A stretch of 64,000 nt of DNA from Siphonodentalium dalli (GCA_032622095.1 CP136062.1:138712351-138776350); one strand, 5' to 3'; positions 47,171-59,210 are shown, numbered from the stretch's first letter. Numbers and translations: made by a program. The notes: generated by a model not told the origin, from the letters alone.

Positions 47171-50100
47171 GCGAATAGACACTTCCATATTCAGGGGGTA
47201 TTCATTTTAGTCATTCCCGTCAAGCTTTGAATATTTCCCCCACATGTTATTACTAAAGATAAGTGTGACAAGAGTTGTCTCAGTGAGATGTTGTCCTATA
47301 TCCACTAAACTCACTGATTATCATGAATTAATATCCATCCATTGGCTTCTAACCAAAGTGACGCATGAGTTATCAAGGCAGCTATTCAATGTGTAATAGC
47401 ATTAATCTGTCTACTGGCTTCGGCAAAGCACTCTGAACTTCTCGACCATTTTTTGTTTCGGTACGTGCCCTGATCGAATCAACCTGTGACACATTTTCGC
47501 TGATTACCTGATTAAGATTTCCGGGGATGTCACCACCCTATATATAACGAACGTTCCACACAATATATTCCATCCTGGTTTATTGTTATTAGACCAATTC
47601 TTCGATAGAATAATGGCATATACTTCATTTTCTGTGATCATCAAATATCTTGAAACACGAGCCAGAAAAACGATTTAAATGTCATTCAAATCACGTCGTA
47701 TGCTTACACAGACAACATAAATCGACACCTTTCGCATAATGAAGTAATACTGATACGATTTGCGAGTAGCTGATAGTAGTCGTAATTTGTTTCTGATTGT
47801 CCAAAAACCGTATCGCAGAATTGACGACTTTGAGTCCGTTTGTTAGAAAATAGTGCCCTTCAAACTTCTTGACAATCACAGTAAGGTGATATAATTATGT
47901 TTGCCGTGATTATTTTATACTTAATTATGTTTTCAGGTCATAGTAAGCGGTAACCTTCATGCGAAGCTCGCTTGCACATGCATGGATTCTCGAAACCGTA
48001 ATCGGATATGGCAAAACGACAACTTCTAGTGACGTATCACCTTATATTCGTAATTCTTATTAGTAGTAATTCATTATGCAAAATGTATCAATTAGCCTCT
48101 AATTCAAGCGCTGCGTCGGTGTACACCAACGGTTGTTAATGTGGAAGAAAGACAAATCGGCCATTTTAATTTCGACAAACCCGAGTGTTTAATCTGGAGA
48201 CGAGGAATCGATTGGAGCGAATTTGCAATATGGTATCATTAATAACAATTGTCAGAAAACTCACAGTTCTGTCTACAAACATCTTAGTGTAATTTCAATA
48301 CATCATGTGTTGTGGCGTTTTTAATGAATGGAAACGGTTCATGTCAGATCATTATTCAAACACGGAAGGGTCCACACTCCATGTAACTACCGACCTCAAA
48401 CTACAAGGCAGAGTTCAGTCCCCTGTTACGCTGTCATGACGACTGTCACCACGTACACATACTATGAGGAAATCTCTTATTTTTTATTGAAGACTTTTGT
48501 CGGCTAAAATTCATTCGGCATTATTCTGAGTAACCGAACTGTCCACATCAATTTGGAAATTGATCAGATCAAATCAGAATGAATTCTAACCGACAACATT
48601 CTTAAACAAATAATGGGTTTATCTAATTACATATATAGCTGGTGGCAGTGGTCATGCGAGCGATGCTATACAGTTTGCACGGACCTATCACACTTCAGCT
48701 GTTTGTTTTGACAGCATAGGAACTTGATAATATACCGGGGTACTGTACTATTCAAATGTTCGTATCATGACCGTTTCCTCAGTCACAGAAATGATAAATT
48801 CATGACAGAGATCAATTATATTTTGAAATGTGTGGGCAAAGCGTCTGCTGTATTTTTCTATATTAACATTCTGAGGCATTTAACTGCGTGGGGCGCCTGT
48901 TATTCTCACGATCGACCCAAAGGCAGATACTCTTATTTTGTGCATTCTTCTTCGAAAACGTCAGTATCGAGTAAGATCAACTTGAGTTGATAAAAGCTAA
49001 ATCGTAAAAGTGTCATGACAGTGATGCTGATATTTTGAGATGCATTCAGACCACATGTATTAGTATATGTAAACAAGTATATAACACTACTAACAGGTGA
49101 TGCATGGTTGCAATTGGTCATCATTAATGGAGGAAATAAAGATATATATATTTAAATTGAATTCCCTGAGTAGGTGAAAAACATTTATCCAAAAACAAGC
49201 CTCGTGAAAATATGAACATAACGGGCTTATTTTAATTACCTAAATACGCTCATATTGGCACTATTGAACCTCAATATACGCTATATATAGAGCTAATACG
49301 CGGTTGTTAAAACATTCCATACGAAATAAACCATTATTGGCATTATTTAATCTACCTTGTTTCCTCGACGCGACTTACCAGATTCACACACTTTATGATA
49401 TGTTTTCACTGCGGCCCGCGCTATTCAACGAAATAACGAATACATGAATAAGCTGACCATGGGCTTATTTCAGAATCAAATAAGTCCAATATGAACAAAA
49501 AGGCATATATGTGAATGTTGCGAAAACTCGATGCGAAACTCTCAAGTTCGGGCTATTAAACACGAGACGCTGGAAAGCTATATTATCGCCTGTTCGCGTG
49601 TTAATATATTGTGCCAGTACCACCTGCGCATGGTCTAGCGCTGTAGCCCCTGGTGATATTCCGGGAAGATACACGCACCATGCCTGTTTGTGTCGACTCG
49701 AATCTCAGCAATTAAGACTGTCAATGGTAACATGTATACCAATCAATTTTTTCTAACTGAGGGGGAATTTGATGTTTTGGTAAGAGAAATCGTAACAAAA
49801 GATGACAAATATTGTATAGAATCACGGCGTACGAAAAATATATGTGTCTAATCTATAACTGTTAGAAAAAATTGAGACTCAATTTTTGCCTGCTTATTTT
49901 GTGAGCGAAAATGCGGAACTTGAAATCCAATATGGCCGATACGAAACCGCCCTGATAGAAAGTGATAGTGCAGAACATAACAAACACACATCCCAATATA
50001 ATGGTGATATTCAACAAGCTGCTCAGGGCGAGGAAGCATCCTCCCAGTCTATATAATTATTAAAACAATCCAGACATTGTAATGGAAGTATTTGACAATG

Positions 50101-50293
50101 TAATTTCTGAAGTAAAGTCTATGATAGTGAAAATAGTGAAAATGTATTTGACCTATCCCCAAAACCAGTCACATTCAGTCTCACCAAGTGCATCTCCACT
50201 CAGGGGTCTACAGGTGCTCCGAATGTCCTAGCGAAAGCCTGATTTGATTCACAACCCCGCTTCAACAGAAGGTAGCCCAGTCTCGATGAAACT
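47171..50293. other. No gene; dispersed repeat at 49340-49500
   Basis: 49370-49500 matches 6035-6190 (GCGGCCCGCGCTATTCAACG). Otherwise AT-rich with scattered small frames lacking domains. Confidence 0.45.
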
Positions 50294-51113
50294 ATGGAGG
50301 AACATATAAGACAAATCAAGTCGAGCAAAACAGACAAATTTGAGGCCACCATAAATAAAATGTGATCAAAGTTCAATGCCCAAAATACTAAAATAGAGGA
50401 ATCTGTGATGATTACCATATCATAAACCAAAGAAGATGTGGCAGCATTTAAATCAGATGTGACAGAAATACATAAAGTTATATCCCTTGAGAGTGAGCCT
50501 TTATCTGTCAAAACTGAACACAGTATACTTAGATATGAAGTGGATAGATGCAACATAGAGATTAACAAGTCACACAGTTGCAAATCTCCAAATCTTACAA
50601 GATAGAGCCAAGTTAGTAACTGACTGCATCGGCTCGGAAGTATAATATGGGCGAAACAACTCGATTCGATTGCACAATGTTCCAATCCCTAATAATATAA
50701 CAATTATATGGAACATTAATTGTATTGGTATTCTCAATAAATTATCCAAGGACAACCTTAGCGTTACATTTGATTATCCTGATGTGGATACACCCTCTTG
50801 GAAAAAAACAAAAACATACACTAACACTCTGACCAGTACATGCGCAGACGGTGCCGGGAAGAATACTCTGGTAACAGCGAAATGTCAAATGATCTGTCAT
50901 TTTGTGCGATATGACACCAGGGACAAAATCTTCAAAAACAAGAAACCAATGAAAGGCAATTCACCAATAGTCATGACATAAGACCTTACAGAATCACAAC
51001 AAAAAGTAATGAACGAACTTTCTGACCTGAAGAATGTGAAGAAAATCAGTTCGAATGATGTTCGCATCTTTCTGAAAATAGGAAAAAACGACAACATAGA
51101 CATAGTTCATTGA
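50294..51113 (+). pseudogene. LINE ORF1 remnant
   Basis: The remnant begins at an ATG (50294) with MEEHIRQIKSS and a lysine/glutamate-rich, probably coiled-coil region (about codons 15-105). A frame change near 50620-50650 leads to RLHNVPIPNN (about 50661), and further on RYDTRDKIFKNKKPMKGNSP and LTESQQKVMNELSDL. These match the layout of two-domain ORF1 proteins of non-LTR retrotransposons: a coiled coil, then an RNA-binding region with an R-HNVP motif and a later LKG-like block. At least four in-frame stops and one frameshift show it is dead. The antisense open frame at 50200-50685 is a shadow. It may be the ORF1 of the element whose ORF2 start lies at 52401, but 1.3 kb of unrelated sequence separates them. 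Confidence 0.65.
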
Positions 51114-51620
51114 ATTACATGTAACAACAGTCATAACTGAACCATCTACCCCAATACCACTGAATACCCCTAACATCAATTATACCAATACTTTCAACTA
51201 ACTCCCACCCTGTCATTTAAGATATCCTGATATATCATTTCATTAACTTTACCAAACTCTACCACTCCCATGAGGCACTGACTTATACAAAGTATTGATT
51301 ATCAGTCACTATGCCTTCGCATAAACTCTCATAATAGCAAACTAATAACAGTAGTATTATAGGAGAGGAACAATCAATTCAATAAACCTTGTATCCCAAA
51401 GATTGAATTTATCCGGCTAGCATGCTGCTATTTACATGTTCAGGAAATAAGTTGAGAGCTCCCCTGGAGTCAACACTGAAGTGAATATAATTCTTGGAAT
51501 TATTTTACTGCATATAACTTGTATATTTGGAAACGCTGTATGATATTCGGTCATATATAAAAATTGTATATCAATTCTGAAAATTAAAACATGTCACATT
51601 TCATCCATTTCTATGAAAAA

Positions 51621-51920
51621 CCTGCACATTATCTGCTTATAATTGAACTTGTTTAAGTAGATAATCTGCTTAGTATCGCCTCATTCTGAGCCGATAATGT
51701 GCCGAAAATTAGAGCGTTGTAGTCACATTATCGACTAATAATGCGGAGTTCTAAGCAGATTATGTGCAGACATGACACAGATATAAGCAAGCAACTCGCG
51801 ACTTTTCAGGTGTACGCTCTTTAACAGGTTTTTCGCTGTGGCCCGCGCCATAACACGAAATACCTATTTCACATTATAGGCCGGTTATGTGCGTATTTGT
51901 GGAGGTTATGTTGCACATTT
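51621..51920. repeat. Iterated GCACATTATC / TAAGCAGATTATGTGC motif element
   Basis: CCTGCACATTATCTGCTTAT, GTAGATAATCTGCTTAGTA, CCGATAATGTGCCG, GTCACATTATCGAC, TAAGCAGATTATGTGCAGAC, CACATTATAGGCCGGTTATG and GTTATGTTGCACATTT all fall within 300 bp in both orientations. The central part (51657-51768) folds as a hairpin. It separates the ORF1 remnant from the next ORF2 start. Confidence 0.6.
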
Positions 51921-52400
51921 AAATGAAATGTCGTATACTCTTCTGAGTACACAGATCATCTGATGTCAATTAATTTCCAAGGTGTCCTGAAATTTATAGT
52001 GGTTGGCATATTAAGCAGCACATTCATCAGTGAGTGGTCACTTTGCCCTGACATAAATGTAGCTTTGTAAACTACTCATATCTATTGACCATGTTGCACT
52101 TGTGAAATATTTACATGTACTTTGTAAAATCATATTTCCTTTTGAATTCATGAAAATTGTATTATCGTGTAGCTACCATGTATATTACTATACAAATTAA
52201 ATTTATAAATGTCGAACTGTTGTGCGCTACTTTGTAGTTTTCACTTGTTTGTCCAATTCTGAATCAAGACATTTCAGAGAATCCTGTCAGACGCGCACTT
52301 AAGATTTTATTTGATTCTCCAGAAAATAAATAATTATCAGATGCTCCCTTACCAAATGATACGGCCACCTGTGTCCTTAATTTTAAATTGAATTGAAAAT

Positions 52401-53757
52401 ATGAGCAGCATAAATCAGTGCAGAAATGGGACGTTTTGTTCTAATAAAAAGGAGTACCCAATTGCCGAAAATATCAAAAATAATCGACAAAAATGGAAAA
52501 AGAAAATTCAACATTTTCTGCTGGGGGTTATATATAAGCATATATATTTTCTTGTAAGGTTTGGAGTAGAACGGAACACAGGGCCAGTCATTGATCGATC
52601 AACGAAAACAATAACTATATTCCACCAGAACATATGACGCATACGCCACAAACTCAAAACAATAGTAGATTTTATCATTAACTACGATATTTTAGTTTTC
52701 ACAGAAACTCTATTAGATCCCTCTCTTCCGAGAAAATCTAGAAATCACTGGTTATTGTAACCCAATAAGAGAAGACAGAAACTCAGAAGGAGGTGGAATT
52801 TGTACATATTTTGCAGAGCATCTAATATGAAAACATGATGATTCCTCAATGGTTCAGAATATGCTTAAAAATTGCGACTATACCTGTTCGGATTGTCTTA
52901 TATGTCTATCAATGCTGTCACCTGAGATATTGGGAATTATTGGAAACATCTATTCATGATGCACTAGACATAACCGAAAACTTACTAAACGGGGATTACA
53001 ATTCAAATCGCCTAGATCAAACTTCAAAATTAAATAATGTAATGAGTTTTTACACCCTCAAAACGTAATAACGTCTCCAACAAGAGTTACTCGAAGTTCT
53101 CAAACACTATTGGACCCTATAATTATTAACGGCGATTTTAATCTGCAAGATGTTGATACCATAAATTTGGAAATGTCTGACCGTTACGGTGTCTATGCGA
53201 CTCTGTTATGATAACAATCGCACATCCTCGTTCAAAAGACACATTTCAGACTATAAACACGCTGATTTTGAAAGTGAAGGTAATCTGATAATCGGTCTTA
53301 ACTGGAATGATCTTCTTCTCGCCTTTGAAATAAATCAAGCTGTGTAACGTTCACTACAACATTTCTTGATATTATGTACATTACAAATATTCCATTTGAA
53401 CATGTCACCATCCGAACAAATGATAAACCATGGACCAATTCAGAAATACGCAGAGCGATATGACGTAGAAACAGGTTGAGATCGATTGCTAGTGAAAAAG
53501 ATGCCACAGAGAAATTGACAAAATTTAAACAATGTCGAAATCATATCAATAGCATGAAGAAACACGCTGAAGAAAAAAATAATGAACATTTCGAATAACG
53601 CATTAGTACATCTGATTCAAAAGACTACTGGTGATTATTTAATTACCTCCTCAACAAGAAAAAGACAACATTAACTCCCCCGTTGTATAGCTCAGAAGGT
53701 GGTGTCAAAATTGATTCTAAAATATATGAAATTAACGATTTTGAAAATGCACTATAG
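52401..53757 (+). pseudogene. LINE ORF2 N-terminal remnant (APE endonuclease + linker)
   Basis: The opening frame (78 codons, ATG 52401) contains a degenerate 2A-like motif GVERNTGP (52563-52586), then TITIFHQNI. After a stop the sense continues with DILVFTETLLD (about 52685), EGGGICTYFAEHL (about 52787) and PTRVTRSSQTLLDPIIINGD (about 53076). The region after the endonuclease follows: RTNDKPWTNSEIRRAI (from about 53412) and HINSMKKHAEEKNNEHF (from about 53542). This is the known order of APE-type LINE ORF2 up to just before the RT domain. There are multiple stops and frameshifts and no RT core. The ~45 bp after it leads straight into another endonuclease start at about 53802. Confidence 0.75.
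52563..52586 (+). other. Degenerate 2A-like ribosome-skipping motif
   Basis: Encodes GVERNTGP, against the known 2A consensus D-V/I-E-x-N-P-G-P, at residue 55 of the 52401 frame, directly upstream of the endonuclease start. The leucine/hydrophobic lead-in (YFLVRF) is also 2A-like. The D and first P are replaced, so it is probably inactive. 2A-like sequences at this place are known in several APE-type non-LTR families of invertebrates. Confidence 0.5.
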
Positions 53758-53801
53758 ATTAACGTGACCTTATCTCCTCAGCATATTTCTGGCCAGATGG
53801 C

Positions 53802-55625
53802 TTGTACAGTCGACCTTGTCGAAATCTTCATCGTCTTCAAACACAATTCATCATGGATAGTTTTCATAGTAATGATCCCAGCAGTGAATCACTGTCGTAT
53901 AAATATGTCAATATGCTTTCATGGAATGCAACTGGCCTTTCTTCTAGTGCCACGTATTTAAATTGTTGGCCAAATCAATTTGAATTAGATGTCATAGGTA
54001 TTTCAGAGCATTGGCTCAACCCAGAGAAATTATATCTTTTGAATGATATACATACCAATTACACCAGTATCGGTAAATGCGGCAGAACTTTTGTGACAAA
54101 AACAGGTGGTAGATATTGTCGCGATGGCGTAGCGATTCTCGTCAACAAGAAATATGCATGTAACGTTACCAGTGTAAACGTTGAAAACGAACGTATAATT
54201 GGAATTCGGATTCGCCTGGGATGTAATAATTTCATTTTCATATTCCAGGTGTATCAAACCTAACTCCAATTATCCACGAGGAATTTACTAAATACCTTAT
54301 TAGTTCTCAATAACCTCTTACATGAGTTTTCCTGTCATGGGTCTATATTCCTAATGTGCGACTTTAATGCACATTTACCTCGTACGAGTACCGAAACTCA
54401 GTCAGTTCCCAAATACAAAGAACCTAGGACAAATTCTAGATCACTATTCCTGAGATATTTTCTCACTAATGACATTACTGATGTGCACCGGTGCAAATAT
54501 GTCTTTTGTTCCATACTCATCTCTTGTTTCATCACCATCATTGATTGATCACATTATTGTTCATGAATGTAAGAGTGATTTGATGCATACCATTGAAATT
54601 TATTGACGGTGACGCTATTAACACATCAAACCACCGACATGTGAGATATTCCGCTGCTATCCCGTGTCCGATGAACAGTAACTCTAATTCACGTCGAAAA
54701 CTTGTGAACTAAATGAAGTTTGATGGTCAAATGTGCAGATCCATTTGACATAGCTCAAGGTTGGCAACACTACTTTACTTCGCTCTACAAACGCACCTCT
54801 CACTCTGATCCGAACTTTGAACAGTATATTCACTCACATGCTAACATTCTACTCAACAGTAACCACCATGATGGCGAGGAAACCTACATGACGAGTTTAG
54901 TCTCCATGGCAGAATTAATCGAGGCTCTTAAATATCTCAAGCCCAATAAGTCTGCTGGAATTGACTGAGTTGTAAATGAACATATCCTGAACTCTCCGCC
55001 GGAATTTTAATGTGTTGTGCACACTATACCCGTTAATGTTAAAACATACCCATATCCCTCCAGATATGAAAAGGGGGATTATCGTACCAATATTCAAAGA
55101 TGACCCAAAGCCAGTACATGCCCCGGACAGTTATCGCACAATCACGCTCCCGCCAGTCCTTTACAAACTGTTTGAGATCGTTATCATCGAGAGACTCCGA
55201 TGTAGCAATATATTCAAGAACTTCCCAACCGCTATGCAGAACGGATTTCAGAGGGACATCGGTTGCTCAATAACCACATTCGAGCTGAAAGAAGCAACTG
55301 CGTATGCAGAATGCAACGGGTCTCGGATATATGCAGCGTTCCTTGATTCAAAGAAAGCGTTTAATCGCGTATGACATGACGGGCTCATCTATAAATTGTC
55401 TCAAAAAGGTGTAACGGGTGCTATGCTCAGAGTCATTTCAAACATGTACGCAGATGTACAGAGACATGTTCTCTATAATGGGGTAACTTAAGGAGCCTTC
55501 ATGTCTGAACAAGGAACAAGGCAAGGAGAGGTAATGTCGCCATTCTTGTATCTTGTCTGTATTGATGAACTTGTGGCATCCCTGTCAGATTCGCGTGATG
55601 GCGTTCACATTACACTAAAAGAATA
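53802..55625 (+). pseudogene. LINE ORF2 remnant (endonuclease and 5' half of RT)
   Basis: The endonuclease block starts VNMLSWNATGLSS (about 53907), then LDVIGISEHWL (about 53985), RDGVAILVNKKY (about 54123), ENERIIGIRI (about 54184), MCDFNAHLPR (54354) and SLIDHIIVHECKSDL (about 54538). The RT side follows: ELIEALKYLKPNKSAGID (about 54914), GIIVPIFKDDPKP (about 55074), NGFQRDIGC (about 55240), the motif-A region IYAAFLDSKKAFNRV (about 55330; the usual FD reads FN) and TRQGEVMSPFLY (about 55515). The frame ends near 55625, before motif C (YADD). Stops and frameshifts occur throughout. Unusually, the 3' half is missing rather than the 5' half. A foldback cluster begins about 300 bp downstream. 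Confidence 0.8.
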
Positions 55626-55939
55626 ATGTAATAATATTACAACAGTTTCTGATGTAATAGCCATGTGGATAGTCAACGCACACCATTTACAACAGTTACT
55701 GTTGTTTCTTGCGCCGGATGGATTATGTCCCTTTACGGTGGTCACGCGATTAACCGCATGCATTTCTGTCCAGCCGACATTTCTGATGGATTTTATTCTT
55801 GTTCCAGCTGCTTCTAGTCATAAACCCCGGGCCGTATTCTGGTAAGTTTACTTATATGTGATCGCAATTTGGCATACAACTAATTTTCTCCCAAGATTTA
55901 CGAGCGATCTATCAGCTAATTTATTGATATCTTGTTCAT
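55626..55939. other. Short stretch of unknown content
   Basis: No match to the LINE frame. A 60-codon open frame (55663-55845) has no recognised features. Confidence 0.4.
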
Positions 55940-56226
55940 ACACCGCTGTTTTTTGTTTCAATCAAGATTTTTCGATTTTCACAATTTTAAATCAGACTAA
56001 CAACACGGGGACTGGAATACCAGCACCGAAGCCGAGGTGCAACGTTGGAACGGACTTTGGGGTTTTCTGTAATGGGGTAGGCATTTGTCACCTTCTATAT
56101 AAACCCAAACTCAGTTGCGTTTCTGACCAAAAATTAGCTTTAGTGACAAATTTTATCCAAATATTTGTCTGATTTAAAATTGGGAAAGTCGAAAAATCTT
56201 GATTGATACAAAAACCAGCAGTGTTT
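55940..56226. repeat. ~290-bp foldback
   Basis: CACCGCTGTTTTTTGTTTCA and ATCAAGATTTTTCGA / TTTTAAATCAGAC at the left are opposed by GTCTGATTTAAAATTGGGAA, TCGAAAAATCTTGATTGATA and CAAAAACCAGCAGTG at the right. The arms are about 60 bp. Confidence 0.75.
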
Positions 56227-56239
56227 GGAACAACTTCAA

Positions 56240-56545
56240 CAAAATATATCTGCGATAAATCGCAAACATCTTTCATTCTTTGCGATATTTTTGACTGCGA
56301 TAAATCACAAACAAATTTGCAACACATACCTTTGCGGTATATGTTAATTTGTTTGATTTTCGCAAAGTATTTTATTTTTTTATTGCAAAGATGTTTACGA
56401 TTTTATTATATAAAATTGGAAATATGTTTGCGATTTATCGCAACTATGTTTGTGATGTTTGCGATTTATTTTGCCAAGTATTTTACGATCTATCGAAAAG
56501 ATGATTGCAATTTATCGCAAACTTTTGCGATTTATCAACATACAC
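56240..56545. repeat. Iterated TTTGCGATAAATCGCAAA palindrome cluster
   Basis: GCGATAAATCGCAAAC (56251), TTTGCGATATTTTTGACTGC (56280), GCGATAAATCACAAAC (56298), TTTGCGATTTATCGCAAC (56427), TTTGCGATTTATTTTGCC (56458), AATTTATCGCAAACTTTTGC (56509) and GCGATTTATCAAC (56528). The same ~16-bp self-complementary motif recurs at least seven times. Confidence 0.75.
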
Positions 56546-56696
56546 CATGCACATGTATTTGTACATTTGTTGCGCATGCGTGAGTTTCGGAGGCGTGATA
56601 TTTTTTCGGGAACGTTTTCTTTACTAATATTCGGAAATTCGGATGTTATTTCTAACTCTTCATGAATCTAAATTACATGTGATTACTTAGTTTCCA

Positions 56697-57990
56697 ATGA
56701 CGGATGGACCCGGAGAAACCGATAGAATCGAGAAAGGAACTCTGAACAGAACTGAAATGAAAACAAATATGGTGGATCCGGCCGCGACTTTGGACATCTC
56801 AGGTCAACTCGCCATCTTAACAAAAGTTATCAACGACGTTAAAATCGGACAGGACAGTTTACGAAAAACAATTGACACCAAGCTGGATAAGTTAAATAAT
56901 GAAAGGAAGCAGATTTTCAATGAAGACTTAAAAAAGCTGTCAGAAGATATCACGATGGACAGAAGAGTTGAAAGGGGTCGGATAGATACCGTTATCAGCG
57001 AGCAGGGCGAAGTCAAGCAGAAAATTTATCTGACCAATCAAGGTAATCCCGTCGCCGACGTTGCTGTGACTTCGTCTCGCCAGCCAGCTGATGACATGGA
57101 CGTATCCGTTATAATTACAAACATTCCGGGACCAGCAGCAGATGAGGATGAAGATGAAGATTTGCCAGAAATTATCGAGGACATGCTGAGACATATGAAA
57201 CTTAATGGCAAAGGAGTGCGTGTAGTTGGGGCAAGCAGAGTGCGAAAATGATATTCTGACAGACCCGCTTTAGTGAAAGTGAAGTTCGCGAGTGTTAAGC
57301 AGAAAGTCATGGTGTTAAGGCAGAAGCAGTCTCTCAGCAGTTCGCCAAAATATGAGAATTGTTATATCAGAAGCAGCAAGCCACACATTGAACGCTTAAA
57401 GGCACATGAGGCCTTAGTTGTCGAAAATATTCATATTTGTTCCAATCACCGTAAACAGAAAAACATTAAAACGCATACAGTTTCGTTCATATATACCATG
57501 ACCATCGCGTAAACAGCATGTTAACATAAAGACCTAATATATTTTACCTAAGCAAGAGCCTGATTGTGTTACAGAAGACAGCGCAATGCTACTGGCTAAT
57601 GACACACAAATGGCATAAACGCTCTTTATTAGTTCCATATCAGGAATTCACCAACAAAGAACGCTCTTTATGTTTACCATCATAATATTAACAAACACCA
57701 GAAAAGTAACTTTTTATGCTTTTGTTTACATAACAATGGTCAAACATATGACAATAACATACTGTTTATGCGATATTTCTTATTTTTATACGGACAAAGT
57801 ATGTTCTTTCTGTTTGTGGCGGTTTTTGACGGGTGGAAATATTTTCACATGATACCCACCGCCAAGGCCAACCGTACCTTTAATTGAGACAAATGCCCGC
57901 ACTATCCTCAGTCAAATTCCACAGGGCAAGGATGTCTATGTCTCTGTGAGTGGCAGGATAGTCAGAAAAGGGGACCTTGACAGAAGATAG
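56697..57990 (+). pseudogene. LINE ORF1, interrupted by a stop and a TTAA MITE
   Basis: ATG 56697 (MTDGPGETDRIEKG) opens a 184-codon frame. A likely coiled coil spans residues about 45-110 (heptad-like, rich in L, I, K and D), followed by an acidic patch DEDEDEDLPEI and RVVGASRVRK. TGA at 57249-57251 sits in an otherwise continuous frame that carries on with VKVKFASVKQKVMVLRQKQ and CYIRSSKPHIERL. There a family A MITE (57396-57883) is inserted at TTAA. The same frame resumes after it with ETNARTILSQIPQGKDVYV and ends at TAG 57988-57990. The C-terminal part resembles the nucleic-acid-binding region of ORF1 proteins of two-ORF LINEs. Total length without the insert is about 270 codons. The TGA may be a decayed CGA or TGG. 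ORF2 would start 24 bp downstream. Confidence 0.75.
57396..57883. mobile_element. TTAA MITE family A, in LINE ORF1 (copy 1)
   Basis: TTAAAGGCACATGAGGCC to GGCCAACCGTACCTTTAA. The host frame before (HIERL) and after (IETNAR) joins in phase when one TTAA is counted once, which demonstrates a TTAA target duplication. Confidence 0.9.
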
Positions 57991-58060
57991 GACAAACCGA
58001 CATGTGATCTTAATATGAATGGATCTGTCAACGACCATATTTCAATTGGACACATTAACA

Positions 58061-58711
58061 TTAAAGGGGTACTGTACCCCAATTTCAATAAATTCCCAGT
58101 GACAACAGCGATCTAATATGAATATTATATTATAAAATAACTAATTTGAGTCGACGATGTCTACCGAAAACTTTCCGGTTAACAGGCTATCGTAAAAGTT
58201 AAATTGAATTATTTAATATAAATTCATTTATGGCTGGAGTCATAAAATGGAGAATTATGCCATTAAGATTTACCGTTCTTGAAATCGCATATGTTGCGTG
58301 TCTTTTATCGACGGCCATTCACGAACATTATTGAGTTGCAAACAAAACATGTTGCCTGCAAAAGAAGGCCCGTTATAACCGATTCGGGGAAAAAGGAGAA
58401 AGAAACAAGAGTCATAAAGCGTCAAGTATTTTATAGGGAGTGAGATTGTTCGATGGAAGAGATTGAATGCATCAATCGAAGCTGTGAGCAATGAACTTCC
58501 GCGTCTTCCTGCGAACTGCGTCTTCTCCGGTGAAGGTCAAAAACATGGCGCGTAGTTTGAAATCGTAATATTTTTGTTTCCAAGATCAATATTTTCTTCG
58601 CTAAATTAGGTTTATACGAAACTCATATAACACGAACACAATCTAACTTGAAAGTTATTTCAATGGGAGTAAATAAAAAAATCGCCTATCTTAGTGTACA
58701 GTACCCTTTAA
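58061..58711. mobile_element. TTAA MITE family B, in LINE ORF2 start (copy 1)
   Basis: TTAAAGGGGTACTGTACCCC to TTAGTGTACAGTACCCTTTAA, 651 bp. A minus-strand open frame inside (58270-58491) has no recognised domain. The last TTAA is shared with the neighbouring family A element. Confidence 0.85.
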
Positions 58712-59210
58712 AGGCACGTGAGGCCTTAATTGTCGAAAATATTCATATTTGTTCCAAACACCGTAAACAGAAAAACATTAAAACGCATACAGTTTCGTTC
58801 ATATATACCATGACCATCGCGTAAACAGCATGTTATCATAAATACCTACTATATGTTACCTAAGCAAGAGCCTGATTGGGTTACAGAGGACAGCACAATG
58901 CTACTGGCTAATCACACACAGATGGCATAAACGCTCTTTATTAGTTCCATATCAAGAATTCACCAACAAAGAACGCTCTTTATGGTTACCATCATAATAT
59001 AAACAAACACCAGAAAAGTTACTTTTGTATGCTTTTGTTTACATAACAATGGTTAAACATATGAGAATAACATACTGTTTATGCGATAATTCTTATTTAT
59101 ATACGGACAAAGTCTGTCTAAATTTTGATGTTCTTTCTGTTTGTGGCGGTTTTTGACGGGTGGAAATATTTTCACAGGATACCCACCGCCAAGGCCAACC
59201 GTACCTTTAA
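58708..59210. mobile_element. TTAA MITE family A, abutting family B (copy 1)
   Basis: TTAAAGGCACGTGAGGCC to GGCCAACCGTACCTTTAA. Shares TTAA 58708-58711 with the preceding element, so one inserted into the other's target duplication. The ORF2 frame resumes at 59211. Confidence 0.9.

Noticed and set aside
50200-50685. 161-codon minus-strand ORF
   Set aside because: Antisense to the LINE ORF1 remnant, whose plus-strand sense has recognisable features.
52563-52586. The 2A-like motif as evidence of an integrated virus
   Set aside because: It is followed by APE endonuclease motifs of a non-LTR retrotransposon, a known host for 2A-like sequences. No capsid or polymerase of viral type was seen.
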